Origin: Puccinellia tenuiflora
Taxonomy: Eukaryota; Streptophyta; Magnoliopsida; Poales; Poaceae
DNA length: 64,000 bases
Assembly: GCA_012064385.1 (NCBI GenBank)
Contig: QRDG01000534.1
Span: forward strand, 1,136,086-1,200,085
Direction of reading: 5' to 3'
Part shown: one piece after another, positions 1 through 11,151 of the stretch
Numbering within the stretch: position 1 is the stretch's first letter
Layout of the letters: every line of letters begins with the position of its first letter
The notes under the pieces: model-generated
Databases searched by the model: none
The model's input: the letters and a program-made list of their open reading frames with translations, nothing else
Told to the model about the DNA's origin: nothing
Made by a program: the position numbers and the translations under genes

Positions 1-360
1 AAGATTCACTAATATAAGATGGCATCAACATGGTAAACAATATTAACAAGTAAGATGGCATCCTTCACCAACTAAGCAATATAAGATGGCATCCTTCATG
101 GTAAACAATATAAGATGGCATCCTTCACCAACTAAGCAATATTAACATAGTAAACTAAGCATTGTTCACTAATATAAGATGGCATCAAGATGGCTCATAA
201 TATAAGATGGCATCAACATGGCAAATGGCATCAACATGGCTCATAACTCATATACTCCATTCATAACTCATCCACATGGCAAATGGCATTAACATGGCAA
301 ATGGCATCAACATGGCAAATGGCATCCTTCATCTTATGGCATGGCATGGCAACATTTCCA
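1..360. repeat. Short degenerate tandem repeats (ataagatggcatc / atggcaaatggcatc)
   Basis: About 20 imperfect copies of a short motif containing atggcatc, alternating with aacatggcaa and ccttcaccaactaagca. The block lies directly downstream of the stop codon of the TNPA-like gene. It is probably 3' untranslated or subterminal sequence of CACTA-A. Short repeats near CACTA ends are binding sites for TNPA-type proteins in the family, but that role is inferred here. Confidence 0.6.
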
Positions 361-398
361 ACAAGTGATGAATGTAGAAGAACTAACCTTTATTGTAG

Positions 399-2969
399 CT
401 AACCATGTCCTTGTCCGGATCCATCTCCTTGTCCACCATGTTCTACTAGGTGAAAAGAAAAATAATGAGATTGCTAAATTTCCAACAAGTGTGAGACATT
501 AGAGTAAATTATGCAATTTTCAAGTTATTTTCGGTACAAGTGTGATGGCATTCTACAACCTAGTAGTGCGTTGGGCACAAGTGTAGGAGAACTCACCTGG
601 AAACTGCGTCAGGTTCCGGATGATGTTTGGATTGTTGACGGTCATCTGAGGTGTCACCGGGCTCTGACCGGTCTGAGGTGCCTGGATGAGCGGCATGTTC
701 GGTATCACCGGGCTCTGACCGGTCGGTATCGTCTGCTGTTGCTGCTGCATATGATGTTCTGATTAGACAATAAGACAAGAGAAATAAGATGGAGATATTA
801 GCTTAACCACTTACCCATGAGAAGGCGAAAGGAGGAGTAGGAATACTCCCCGGTGGAGAAGTCAGAACGGTCTGGTTCATAAACCAGCTCATCATCTGTT
901 GTTGCTGCTGCATCTGTTGCTGCATCTGCAACTGCAGCTGATGGTTCTCTCTAAGCTGCTGCTCCAGCTGCGCCTGCCGCTGCTCCGCCTCCTGTCGGAA
1001 TCTCTGTTCCCTTTCTTCCATCTCCACCTACGTTGTGTCGCCGCGATGTCATTAACATTGCAATGGAAAACATGTAAAGAAGCGTAGAGGACCGAGGAAG
1101 AACATACCCGTAACCGATCGACAGCTAGATCCGAAGCTTGTGGCCGGGTCTCAACCCGAGGCTGGTCGCGAGTACGACCAGAACGGACCTGGCGTAGAGA
1201 TGGCTCGGTCATTGGGTCGACGCACCCGTCACCAATCCATAGTTGGCCATGCTTCTTGCCTTGTCCCGCAAGCATCGCAACCTCAACGTCAAAGTCCTCG
1301 GTGTTTGGGTCGGAGGTCTCGCCGTGCACCTCCTTGAACTTCGATACATACGTCGTACACTTGGTCTCGGCTAGCTCGTTGACCCACAGGGACCCTGTCT
1401 TAGGATCCGGCGTCTTCCTGGTCTTCATCTTTCGAATAAGGCTAAATAAGTTTGGCTTCACTCCTGTCTTTTTTTCCTGCAAAAGAGAACATGTAATTAA
1501 CTGAAGTGGGACACCCTTGCGGAGTTAACAATATATAACGTGAAATCAAAGAATGAAGGAACCATTTGCTCACCTCTTCCTGCATGTGAAGGGAGAGGGG
1601 GATGCTGCCTTGGATATGTGATCCACCTCGCATCTCTGCCCGCTTCTGCTTGCCCTCCTCGTGCTTCACGAGGTACTGGGGGCTTGTCCACCACATGACC
1701 ATCGCCAGAAAGCACGCGCTGTCGTTGCCGACGTACTGAGGAGGGTTCTACATACAGAATATGGACCATTATTACAACAGAAACTACATGGCGATAAGGA
1801 AATCAATAACACAGAAATGCAAATACCTGCAGGTACTGCCACGGTGCCATGAGCGTATCCCGAGCGTCCTCCTTAGTCATCCAAACTTTGCGGTCGGCGT
1901 GCCAGTTGCGGACACACTGAACACGTGCCTCGTAGTGCATGCCAGTCACCCTCCTCTTGCACATCTCGTGTAAGATGAAGTCGCACGCACGCTCCTGACC
2001 CTCAGCCCTCGTGAAGTATTGCTGCAACCATGCACATAGGTAAAACAAGGGGCATTAGTGCAACTATTGTCAACCAAGGAGTGTTTGAATGCTAAGAAGT
2101 CAAAAGTCACGTACCCAGAAATGGTGTACAACCACCTCCTGCATGTTGTCGTAGTTGCTGTGAGGATCTGGCGCGTAGTTGTAGTGCTTCCAACTCTAAG
2201 CTACGTCGTGGCCACCAGTAGGGAGATTGACAATCCCAGGGAAAAACTTTCTAAGTAGGCCGCCAAGGATGTTCGAGTAGGCACGTCCTGGCTTCCTCAT
2301 CGGGTCGCCATACGTGCCTGCACAATGAAATGCCAAAATCAGTATGTATGTGATAAGAAATTCGATAATGATAAAATTTCGATAATGAAATGCCAAAATC
2401 AGCATGTACCTCTTTCCAGCGGGCACGAGAACAACATCGCTACTGGGCCAAGTTCTTAGCTTGGGGAGTGTCGTTTTCCCACGCTGATACGGCTTCTTCT
2501 CACGTGGCCGTAGCCTCTCCTCGGGTGCAACGTACTCCTCCTCCTCCTCCGGCGGTTCCCAAGCTAGGCTTGGGTCAGGCTCAAACGGTAACCCCCCAAG
2601 CCCCTCATCCTCCGAGAGGTCCTCCTCGTCCTCCCCACCCGAGTGCTCCTCGTCCTCCCCACCTCCGTGATCCGCGTCCTCCCCACCCCCGTGCTCCTCG
2701 TCCTCCCCACCCCCGTGCTGCTCATCATCATCCTCGGGTAGGGGAGGGCTAGGAGAAGGGCTAGGAGAAGGGGTACGAGGAGTTTCCCGCGTCGCATTCT
2801 TCATACGTGGTCGACGAGGGGGGCTAGGAGGATCATCGGGAGGAGCTTCCCGCGTCGCATTCTTCCTACGTGAACCACTCGGCTTTATCACAAGCTCAGC
2901 CAAGTTCTTGACCTTTTGCCGAACGGACTTGCCGCTTGCTCTTGGCATGTTTCTATCACCTGGAAACAC
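399..2969 (-). pseudogene. TNPA-like CACTA protein (plant Transposase_24 type), broken
   Basis: A multi-exon gene on the minus strand. Approximate exons are 2969-2406 (start ATG, basic N-terminus, then a Pro/Ser- and Glu/Gly/His-rich acidic stretch), 2322-2136, 2023-1831, 1747-1577, 1479-1103, 1027-810, 750-597, and a last exon 442-399 ending in TAG. The central exons contain the helical KWMTKED/ARVQCVRNWHAD-like segment and the GSLWVNE...CTTYVSKFKEVHGE segment typical of the plant Ptta/En/Spm Transposase_24 family. The C-terminus is Gln-rich and probably coiled coil. Family members bind subterminal repeats and assist excision. A TAG in the second exon (after GGHDVA, near 2196) is followed by readable in-frame coding sequence up to a splice donor, so it looks like a nonsense mutation. 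Exon borders are read by eye. Confidence 0.7.
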
Positions 2970-3211
2970 AATGAAAAGAGTGGTTTATTAGTATGCAATG
3001 TAAAAAGATGAATATTTGTAAAAGCAACAAAGATATAAGTACATGAATATTAGTGAAAGCAACAATAATGCAAATAGATGAACATTAGTAAAAGCAACAA
3101 TAATGAAAATAGCATAGAGTTCTCACAAACATAGCACAGAGTTCTTACAAACAAATAGGGTAGCCTCACAGTTACTACTACATAATCATCTACTACATAG
3201 AGTTATTACAA

Positions 3212-6200
3212 TCAGTAGCCTGTGTCGACATCCGTAATTGGACCACATGTTTCGTCATCGCCATCAGGCTCGGCGAACCAATAATCATCAATGAAACCTG
3301 GAGGTTGTCCATTTGGATAGAGGTCAATGCCTGCTTTGAACGCCTCGAGCAAACTCAGGTCTTCCTTGTCACAAACGTCTTCCTCCATGCCCTCATCTTC
3401 TTCTTGTTCATCATCTACGACCATGTCATCAAAGGCCGGCAAGTCGATAGTGAAATGACCGGGGAGCCCTTCTTCATGATAAAACTCGACATTCTGTGTT
3501 GAGGGGTCTACGCGGCGGTAATCGTCCTTGTTTGGCAGGGGCGGCCTAATGCGTGAAGGTACCGTCATCACAACATCCCATCCATGTAAACGTTTTGCCG
3601 GGTTTTTGCACAGGTACGGTAGATAGAATACTTGGAAGGCCTGGGTAGCCAAAATGTACACATCCCCTCCCTTATAAACAGAGCTTCTTTCAACTTCGAC
3701 CAATCCAATTTCAAGATCCCGTCTCACCCGACTGGGTCGAACCAATGGCATTTGAATACGACGGGATTTAGCCCTTTGTGAAACCCGTAATTCAGCTCGT
3801 ATATACCCTCGACTCTTCCATAGTAATGGAGTCCATCATCACCTTGACATACCACCCCGCTATTTATTGTCTTCGCGTTGGGACGGCTTGTTGTGTATTC
3901 ATGGGTCTGGAAGCGATACCCGTTCACGTCATAAGAATTGAACGTGTCGACGGAATGATTAAAGCCCCTAGCAATTTTTCTTAGCTCGGGCTTCATCTCT
4001 TTGTCAGTTCTTGCCTACAAGTTTAGCACGAGAAATGACCGATAAATGTCGACAGTGCAAGCAAATTTGGATAGAATAGTACCAAAGCACAGAACCAGCT
4101 AATGAAACCGAAACCGCCGCCCTTATCGAAAATATGTTTGGATTCTTCCGGGGTAGGCTCCCTATGGTACTTCCAATATTTAGCCGTGAATTGTCTATAC
4201 CAATGAAAAGAGGAAGAGTTAGCCACGAACATACGAGTGAATGTTTGCGGATAACTAAATGGTTAGCACTTACTTGATGTATGGCTTCATCTCCACCATG
4301 GTGTTCAAGACATACGAGTGGATCAAGGCCCGCTCATGTACATTCGTTTTGTACGGCTTCAGACCACTTGACTTGCCACCAAGCCCTATGAAGATGCTGA
4401 GCTTGGGTACATCTTCAGTGTTGGCGGCATTGTATCGGAGGACCGGGTTGTGCTTTGTGGGAATGTTCGGATCATAGTGCTTAGTGGTGAAGTTCGCCAC
4501 CTCCACGTTAAGGACTGCCTCGGCTATGGATGCTTCGATCTTGCATTTATTGCCTGTCATTTTACGAAGCTTTCGTGTTTCTCTCTCGGGCGGATACTGC
4601 CAACGTCCCCAATTCGCCCTCCCCCCTTTAAGCACTCGTCCGCGAGGTGCAAGATCATATGTTGCATCGGATTAAAGAACCCTGGAGGAAAAATCCACTC
4701 TAGATCGCAAAGCAACAAGGGTGCATCTTTATCTAGATTCTCAATCACTTTAGTGTCTAACTCCTTAGCACAAATCTGGCGGAAAGAAAAAGCTCAACCT
4801 CGACAGCACTCGCCAAATCTTCTCAGGGACATAGCCTCGAATCATCACCGGCATTATCCGCTCAAGCCATACGTGGTAGTCATGACTCTTGAGTCCTTGT
4901 ACTCGCAACATTTCCATGTTCACACCCCTCATCCAGTTGGCTGCGAACCCGTCAGGGAAAAACAAACAGTGCTTCATCCAATGGAAGACCTCCCTTTTTT
5001 GGGCCTTTGTGAGGCAGAACGGAGCTTGTCGCTTAGTCCATGTTTTTTTGGCGCCATGAGGTGGCTGCATGTTCAACTTTGGTCTATCGCACCATTTTTC
5101 TTGATCAATTCGAGCCTTTATGTTATCCTTCGTCTTCTCAGTGTCCATGATGGTGCTCCAACAGGCATCACTGATATTCTTCTCGGTGTGCATTGTATCA
5201 ATGTTATGCGGGAGCTCGAGATCCTCAAAGTAAGGGAGCTTCCATAAGCACGGCTTGTGGGTCCATTGGTGTGTCTCCCCATATCCCAAGAAACCATTCC
5301 CATCGGGCTTAGGCTGGAGAGCTTCTAACTCGGCCTTGATTTCCTTTCCGGTCTTCGGAATTGGCTTCGGGTCATGGACAACACGGCCTTTCTTGAAACT
5401 CTTCACATCACTCCTGTACTGATGATTCTGCTCAAGGAACTGTCGAGCTTCATCAAAGCAGGAATACTTGCCTCCCTTGTCTAGCCAGAAGAAAGCCACA
5501 GCCTGCCTGCACACTGGGCAAGGCCACTTCCCATGTGTACACCACCCGTAGAACAAAGCACGTGCTGGCAGGTCATGCAGTGACGTGTGGTACCAGACAT
5601 ACATATCGAAGTACTCCTTTGATGCATCATATGTTCGGATCCCGCGACCTTCCCAGCCATGAAGCAAGTCATCCACCAGCGGTTCCAGGTACACATTCAT
5701 GTTCTTACCCGGGTATTTCGGCCCTGGGATTATCATCGACACAAACATGTTCTCTGATCTCATGCAGACGCCAGGGGGCAGGTTCAGGGGAATTACAAAC
5801 ACTGGCCAACAACTGTATACTGCAGCCGACATACCATATGGATTGAACCCATCGGTTGGTATCGCAACTGCTACACTCCTCGAGTCGCCGGCTTTTAGTT
5901 GATACTTCTTGACAAAGTTCTTCCATGCACTACCATCTGACGGATGTATCATCTTGTCAGTGTATCTATTTCCTTCTACGGCCCACCTCATCTGCTGGGC
6001 AGTATCCTCGGTCATGAAGAGCCGCTGGATCCTCGGTAGAACTCGAAGATAGCAGAGGATATTCTTGGCAATCGTGGTCTGCCTCTTCTAACCATCACCA
6101 TTGGTGTCAACCTCAAAGTACCTAGAGGATTTGCAACTGATGCAATAATTTGTGTCAGCATGCTCCCCTCTGAATAGCATGCATCCCTTTGGACAAGTGT

Positions 6201-6865
6201 GTATCTGCTGAGATGACATCTTAATGTCACTGAGCAATTTGGTCGAATAGTAAAAGTTTTGCGGCAAGAAGTGCCCTTTCAGCAGAATGCTGCCAACGAC
6301 GACCAGAAGTTCATCGAACCCATCTCTGCACAAGTTCCTGCGGCACTTAAAGGCCATAAGGCGAGCTACAGCATCTAGTTGGGTAACATCTGTATTTTTG
6401 TGTAGGCGTTTCTGCGAAGTAAACAAAGCCTCATAATACTTCCTTGTGTTTTCCTCCGGCTCCTCACGTGTCTCTGCACCCTGAGATGTCTCCGCCTCTA
6501 CATGAGGGCTTTCAGGCACATAGCATTAGCCAAGTTTTCTAAGCACCTATCAAACCCAGTATCATATTCTCTCCTAGGTTGAATCTGCCGCACCTCCTTC
6601 CTAGCACGTTTTTTTGCCTTTTCTCCATGGAAAGTCCAAGTCTTGTAGGACGGTGTGAACCCAAACTTGAGCAGGTGAGTACTCATAGTTTCCTTGTCCT
6701 GTGGCTTTTCGTTATCGCACTTACTACAAGGGCAAAAAAAACTGTTCTGGGTTTGCTAGGGATGTCAAACGCCCTGTTCACGAACTGCTCGGTCTTTTCT
6801 CCCCATTCCTCAGTATAATTCCACTGACTGATTCTGCCATCGTACATCCAGTCACGATTATCCAT
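3212..6865 (-). pseudogene. CACTA transposase (TNP2/TNPD, Transposase_21 with DUF4218 and DUF4216), broken
   Basis: On the minus strand the start is at 6865 with the transposase-associated N-terminal segment (DRDWMY-like). Then follow the Transposase_21 core (6519-4765, including DGFNPYG, GPKYPGKNMNVYLEPLVDDL and NIDTMHTEKN), the DUF4218-like part (4748-4270, including DECLKGG and KIEASIAEAVLN) and the DUF4216-like part (4232-3212, with CHWFDP and GGDVYILATQAFQVFYL). Reading requires frame changes near 6735 (a run of eight T), 6530, 4790, 4630 (a G run) and 3725, and passes an in-frame TAG at 6088-6090. In the family this protein cuts and joins the CACTA ends. Here it cannot be made intact. 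The acidic C-terminus at 3212-3420 is common in these proteins. Confidence 0.9.
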
Positions 6866-6913
6866 CCTCTAATCAGCACCAAAACAGACAAACATAGCAT
6901 TTATATCAAATAG

Positions 6914-7744
6914 GAATTGAATGCATCATATTTTTATTTTTTTACGCATGCATCAACCTACATCTCTACTAGGTGGGCTCCTAGCAGCCGCCGGATCCGT
7001 AGATTGAGTACGTTCTCCCTGCTCTACCCCGATCCGAGACAGAATTTCGGCAGCACCTCCCCGCTGCTCTCCCGATACACGTCTCGGCAAAAAGCCTAAA
7101 GGGATGTGCATCCGGAGAACAACGGGAGGCGCTGCCGAAATCCTGACTCGGAACGGAGTAGAACAAGGAAAACGTACCCAACTACGCATCTGTCGGCTGT
7201 CCCGATAAATGCCGTAAGAGTTACGGTTCATAATATGCGAGACCACTAATGCATATTTATCCGCGTAACCCTTACGGTCGGGAAGAGACGCCTAGGTAAC
7301 GCGACATACTTGGTGATCTAGACACAAAAATAAAACCTATGTACATAGGCGCGAGATTTTACCCTAGACGCGTGAGCGAATCGGTGAAGAAGATCCGGGA
7401 TGCCCCGTCAAACACCCTTGCGACGCCGCCCCCAGTGTCCACCTAAAAGCATCGCCTGCATAGCGAGAAAATGAATTAGTCATGCAAGTGAACACAATTT
7501 TTTTACAATACTGGTATAACAATATTACTTCACTAAAATCCTATTTCTAATTTATACTACACTAAAATCTACACTAAATTCCTATACTACACTAAAATCC
7601 TATTTCTAAATTTATACTGCACTAAAATCAACACTAAATTCCTATACTACACTAAAATCCTATTTCTAAAATTTATACCACACTTAAATCCTATACTACA
7701 CTAAATTAATTAGCATGCATAAATAAATTTACAAAAAAAATACA
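6914..7744 (-). other. Non-coding leader/intron of CACTA-A
   Basis: No convincing coding sequence. The part 6950-7440 is GC-rich and contains a diverged inverted pair around 7030-7130. The part 7480-7744 is AT-rich with a short tandem repeat listed separately. By position it is 5' untranslated or intron sequence between the GC-rich leader and the first transposase exon. Confidence 0.5.
7531..7700. repeat. 60-bp AT-rich tandem repeat, about 2.8 copies
   Basis: Units containing actaaaatcctatttctaa recur at exactly 60-bp spacing (compare 7561-7620 with 7621-7680). They lie in the AT-rich intron of CACTA-A. No function is visible. Confidence 0.8.
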
Positions 7745-8226
7745 AGAAGAGAGCTCACCGTACCTCTGGTCGAGCTCACCCTGCCGCCATCGCAGGCGGG
7801 GGGAGGGGCGTGGCCGGAGCAGGCCGGGGGAGGGCCGGAGCAGCCGGGGGGAGGAGGCGGCGCTGGGCGGCGCGTGGGAGGAGGCAGCGCTGGGCGGCGT
7901 GGGGGAGGAGGTGGCGCTGGGTGGGCGGGGCGGCGTGGGGGAGGAGGCGGCACTGGGCTGGTGGGGCGGCGTGGGAGGAGGCGGCGCTGGGCGGGCGGGG
8001 CGGGCGTCGGCGCTGGGGGAGGAGATCGGGGCGGGTGGGTGGAGAGGCGAGGAGGGGCGGCGGCAGCGTGCGGGCCTGGGGCAGGGGCGAGGCGGCTGCG
8101 TGCGGGCCAAGGCCGGGGCAGGGGGCGAGCTGGGGAGGGACGAGCACCGGCGGACGAGGGGACGAGGCGCGCGCGCGAGGGGGGAGGGCGAAAAATTAGA
8201 TTGAGCAGGCCGGGGATCGAGCGCAT
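7745..8226 (-). other. GC-rich leader of CACTA-A with internal short repeats
   Basis: About 480 bp of very GC-rich sequence built from repeats of ggaggaggcggcgctgggcgg. It is open in several frames on both strands, giving Pro/Ala/Ser-rich or Gly/Arg-rich conceptual products. Openness in all frames is expected from the composition. A GC-rich leader of similar character precedes the protease gene in CACTA-C (54421-54836), so this is more likely a 5' untranslated exon or promoter-proximal CpG-rich segment than a protein gene. Confidence 0.5.
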
Positions 8227-8294
8227 GCGGATTTTTTAGCTAGGGTTCCGACAGCGCTTTGTCGTGCTTGCGGAAAATTTGCATGGCAAAGACA

Positions 8295-8422
8295 CTCTTT
8301 GCCGTGCGGGGGCACACGGCAAAGGTGAAGGTGCACGGCAAAGCGTGTTTTTGCCGTGCACCTTCACCTTTGCCGTGTGCCCCCGCATGGCAAAGAGCGT
8401 CACTTTGCATTTTCCCGTAGTC
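8295..8422 (-). repeat. Subterminal hairpin and right terminus of CACTA-A
   Basis: The arms at 8295-8342 and 8350-8397 are reverse complements with one clear mismatch around a 7-base loop (gcgtgtt). They are built of the motif tttgccgtgc. They lie 12 bases inside the terminal sequence ending at 8422. The last base is c where TAGTG would need g. Confidence 0.85.
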
Positions 8423-8700
8423 TTAATTAGGTCATCATCATTTAGCTCATCGACCCCCTTCATGCGCTTTCCCGGTATCTCCATCTGCTCCAAGATGTAC
8501 CGCAACACCTCTTTCATCATTGCCTTCCGACCTTTCAGGAAATTCCACCGCTCCAACACCACCTTCCGCTCGGATTGTACTAATCATTTACTTCGCTCAG
8601 AGCGGTCTTCACTGCGTTACACACGTCGTCACCATACTCAAGCCACAATTCCCGCAGTCTTAGGTCATCATCATTTACAACTTCCTGCGACATCCAATGA
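8423..8700 (-). pseudogene. Fragment resembling the XH domain of plant FDM/IDN2-like proteins
   Basis: Reading the minus strand from about 8690 gives NDDDLRLRELWLEYGDD, then CNAVKTALSEVND, a TAG, YNPSG, and in another frame ERWNFLKGRKAMMKEVL. This order (EYG...V..A...L.E.N.YNPSGR......WNF..GRKA..KEV) matches my recollection of the XH domain of plant FACTOR OF DNA METHYLATION/IDN2-type proteins. Those act in RNA-directed DNA methylation. One stop and one frameshift interrupt it, and there is no start or N-terminal XS part. It sits between two CACTA right ends, so it is probably a captured host gene piece. A sequence search would be needed to confirm the source. Confidence 0.6.
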
Positions 8701-8779
8701 TTATTATGATTTCTCAAAGAAAGATAGCATGTACAACTACAAAGGAGTTGACTGCAGCATTACCGATATCAGTTCTTTC

Positions 8780-11028
8780 CGGGCTAGAATGTGCCAAATG
8801 GTGACACACCTGGTTTTCCATGTGTCTAATGCCTAAACAAACCTAAACCTATGAAAAAGTACATTGGTGGAACCTCGCGCGGAGAAATCTAGGGGGGTAG
8901 ACCTGCCGGGGCACACATGCCGCTGTTTTCAGGGGGAATGTCCGCCGGAGCACCGGAATCCCACCAAATATTGAATGTGGACCTAGGATATGTGTGGAAG
9001 TGTGGTGGAAGGTGTGATCCACCAAATGGTGCAAGGCATAGCTCCCCGGCGTGACCTTCCTCAGATTCGGGTGATAAAACTTAGCAGATTCCTGGACGCG
9101 TAGGTGGAAATGTCCCGCTGCGGGTATATCGGGGGCTACAATGTGCCACATGGTGCCACACCTGGATTTCCATGTGTATATGGCCTAAACAAACCTAAAT
9201 AAATGGAAAAGTACATTGGTGGAACCTCGCGCGGAGAAATCTAGGGGTGTAGACCCGCCGGGCCACACATGCATGCCGCCGTTTTCAGGGGGATGACCGC
9301 CGGAGCACCGGAATCCCACCAAAACTTGCATGTGGACCTTGGATATGTGTGTAAGTGTGGTGGAAGGTGTGATCCACCAAATGGTGAAAGGCATAGCTCC
9401 CCGGTGTGACCTTCGTCACTTTCGGCCGATAACACTTAGAAGATTCCTGGACGTGTGGGCTCAAGTGTCCCGCTGCAGGTATGCCGGAGGCTTGAATGTG
9501 CCAAAGGGTACCAAACCTGGTTTTTCACTTGTCTAACGCCTAAACAAACCTAAACCTATGAAAAATTATGCTGGTGGAACCTCGCGCGGAGAAATCTAGG
9601 GGGGTAGACCGTCGGGGGCCCACAGACCGCCATTTTCGGGGGGAATGAGCTCCGGAGCACCGGAATCCCACCAAAACTTGCATGTGGGCCTAGGATATGT
9701 GTGGTAGTGTGTTGGAAGGTGTGATCCACCAAATGGTGCAAGGCATAGATCCCCGGTGTGACCTTCCTCACTTTCGGCCGATAACACTTAGAAGATTCCT
9801 GGACGTGTGGGCCGAAGTGTCCCGCTGCGGGTATGCCGGAGGCTTGAATGTGCCAAAGGGTACCAAACCTGGTTTTTCATTTGTCTAACGCCTAAACAAA
9901 CCTAAACCTATGAAAAAGTATGTTGGTGGAACCTCGCGCGGAGAAATCTAGGGGGGTAGACCGCCGGGGGCCCACAGACCGCCGTTTTCGGGGGGAATGA
10001 GCTCCGGAGCACGGAATCCCACCAAAACTTGCATGTGGGCCTAAGATATGTGTGGAAGTGTGTTGGAAGGTGTGATCCACCAAATGGTGCAAGGCATAGC
10101 TCCCCGGTGTGACCTTCCTCACTTTCGGCCGATAACACTTAGAAGATTCCTGGACGTGTGGGCTGAAGTGTCCCGCTGCGGGTATGCCGGAGGCTTGAAT
10201 GTGCCAAAGGGTACCAAACCTGGTTTTTTCATTTTTCTAACGCCTAAACAAACCTAAACCTATGAAAAAGTATGTTGGTGGAACCTCGCGCGGAGAATCT
10301 AGGGGGTAGACTGCCGGGGGCCCACAGACCGCCGTTTTCGGGGGGAATGAGCTCCGGAGCACCGGAATCCCACCAAAACTTGCATGTGGGCCTAGGATAT
10401 GTGTGGTAGTGTGTTGGAAGGTGTGATCCACAAAATGGTGCAAGGCATAGCTCCCCGGTGTGACCTTCCTCACTTTCGGCCGATAACACTTAGAAGATTC
10501 CTGGACGTGTGGGCTGAAGTGTCCCGCTGCGGGTATGCCGGAGGCTTGAATGTGCCAAAGGGTACCAAACCTGGTTTTTCATTTGTCTAACGCCTAAACA
10601 AACCTAAACCTATGAAAAAGTATGTTGGTGGAACCTCACGCGGAGAAATCTAGGGGGGTAGACCGCCGTTTTCGGGGGGAATGAGCTCTGGAGCACCGGA
10701 ATCCCACCAAAACTTGCATGTGGGCCTAGGATATGTGTGGTAGTGTGTTGGAAGGTGTGATCCAGCAAATGGTGCAAGGAATAGCTTCCCGGTGTGACCT
10801 TCCTCACTTTCGGCCGATAACACTTAGAAGATTCCTGGACGTGTGGGCTGAAGTGTCCCACTGCGGGTATACCGGAGGCTAGAATGTGCCAAAGGGTACC
10901 AAACCTGGTTTTCCATTTGTCTAATGCCTAAACAAACCTAAACCTATGAAAAAGTATGTTGGTGGAACCTCGCACGGAGAAATCTAGGGGGGTAGACCGC
11001 CGGGGGCCCACAGACTGCCGTCCCTGCT
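8780..11028. repeat. Tandem array of about 352-bp units, six full copies and one partial
   Basis: The marker cctatgaaaaag (or close variants) starts near 8851, 9203, 9558, 9910, 10262, 10612 and 10945, giving spacings of 352, 355, 352, 352, 350 and 333. Each unit also contains cctcgcgcggagaaatcta and gaagattcctggacgtg. The 10612 unit lacks about 20 bp. The last unit stops abruptly near 11028, where tttgccgtgcg repeats begin. The copies also yield short open frames on both strands, which I regard as chance. Confidence 0.95.
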
Positions 11029-11151
11029 TCTTTGCCGTGCGTCGTCCGCTATCTTTGCCATGCGCCGCTATCTTTGCCGTGCGTCGTCTCTTTGCCGGAC
11101 GGCAAAGTTTTCTTTGTCGTGCGACGGCGCATGGCAAAGAAGCGATGCACG
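11029..11151. repeat. CACTA subterminal repeats (tttgccgtgcg type), internal copy
   Basis: Several direct and inverted copies of ctttgccgtgcg/ cgcacggcaaag, identical in character to the repeats next to the termini at 8422 and 13084, but with no terminus here. They suggest an internal rearrangement or a lost CACTA end inside the 352-bp array. Confidence 0.75.

Larger units (their letters stand above)
1..8422 (-). mobile_element. CACTA-A: right-hand part of a CACTA (En/Spm-type) DNA transposon
   Basis: The transposase and TNPA-like genes read on the minus strand, so the 5' end of the element is on the right. That end is at 8410-8422 and reads, on the minus strand, as ACTACGGGAAAA preceded by G where the canonical first base is C. 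The left (3') end lies outside the window. From right to left the order is subterminal hairpin, GC-rich leader, AT-rich intron, transposase gene, TNPA-like gene and short-repeat 3' region, the usual CACTA order. Both genes carry several stops and frameshifts, so this copy is not autonomous. The terminal C-to-G change should also weaken end recognition. Confidence 0.85.

Noticed and set aside
4450..5303. 265-codon open frame on the plus strand
   Set aside because: It is the antisense shadow of the CACTA-A transposase.
7706..8239. Several overlapping long open frames on both strands (Pro/Ala/Ser-rich and Gly/Arg-rich)
   Set aside because: Very GC-rich repeats lack stop codons in most frames; there is no domain and no preference for one frame.
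8849..10861. Repeated 60-100-codon open frames in the 352-bp array
   Set aside because: They recur because the DNA repeats; frames shift between units and no protein signal is visible.
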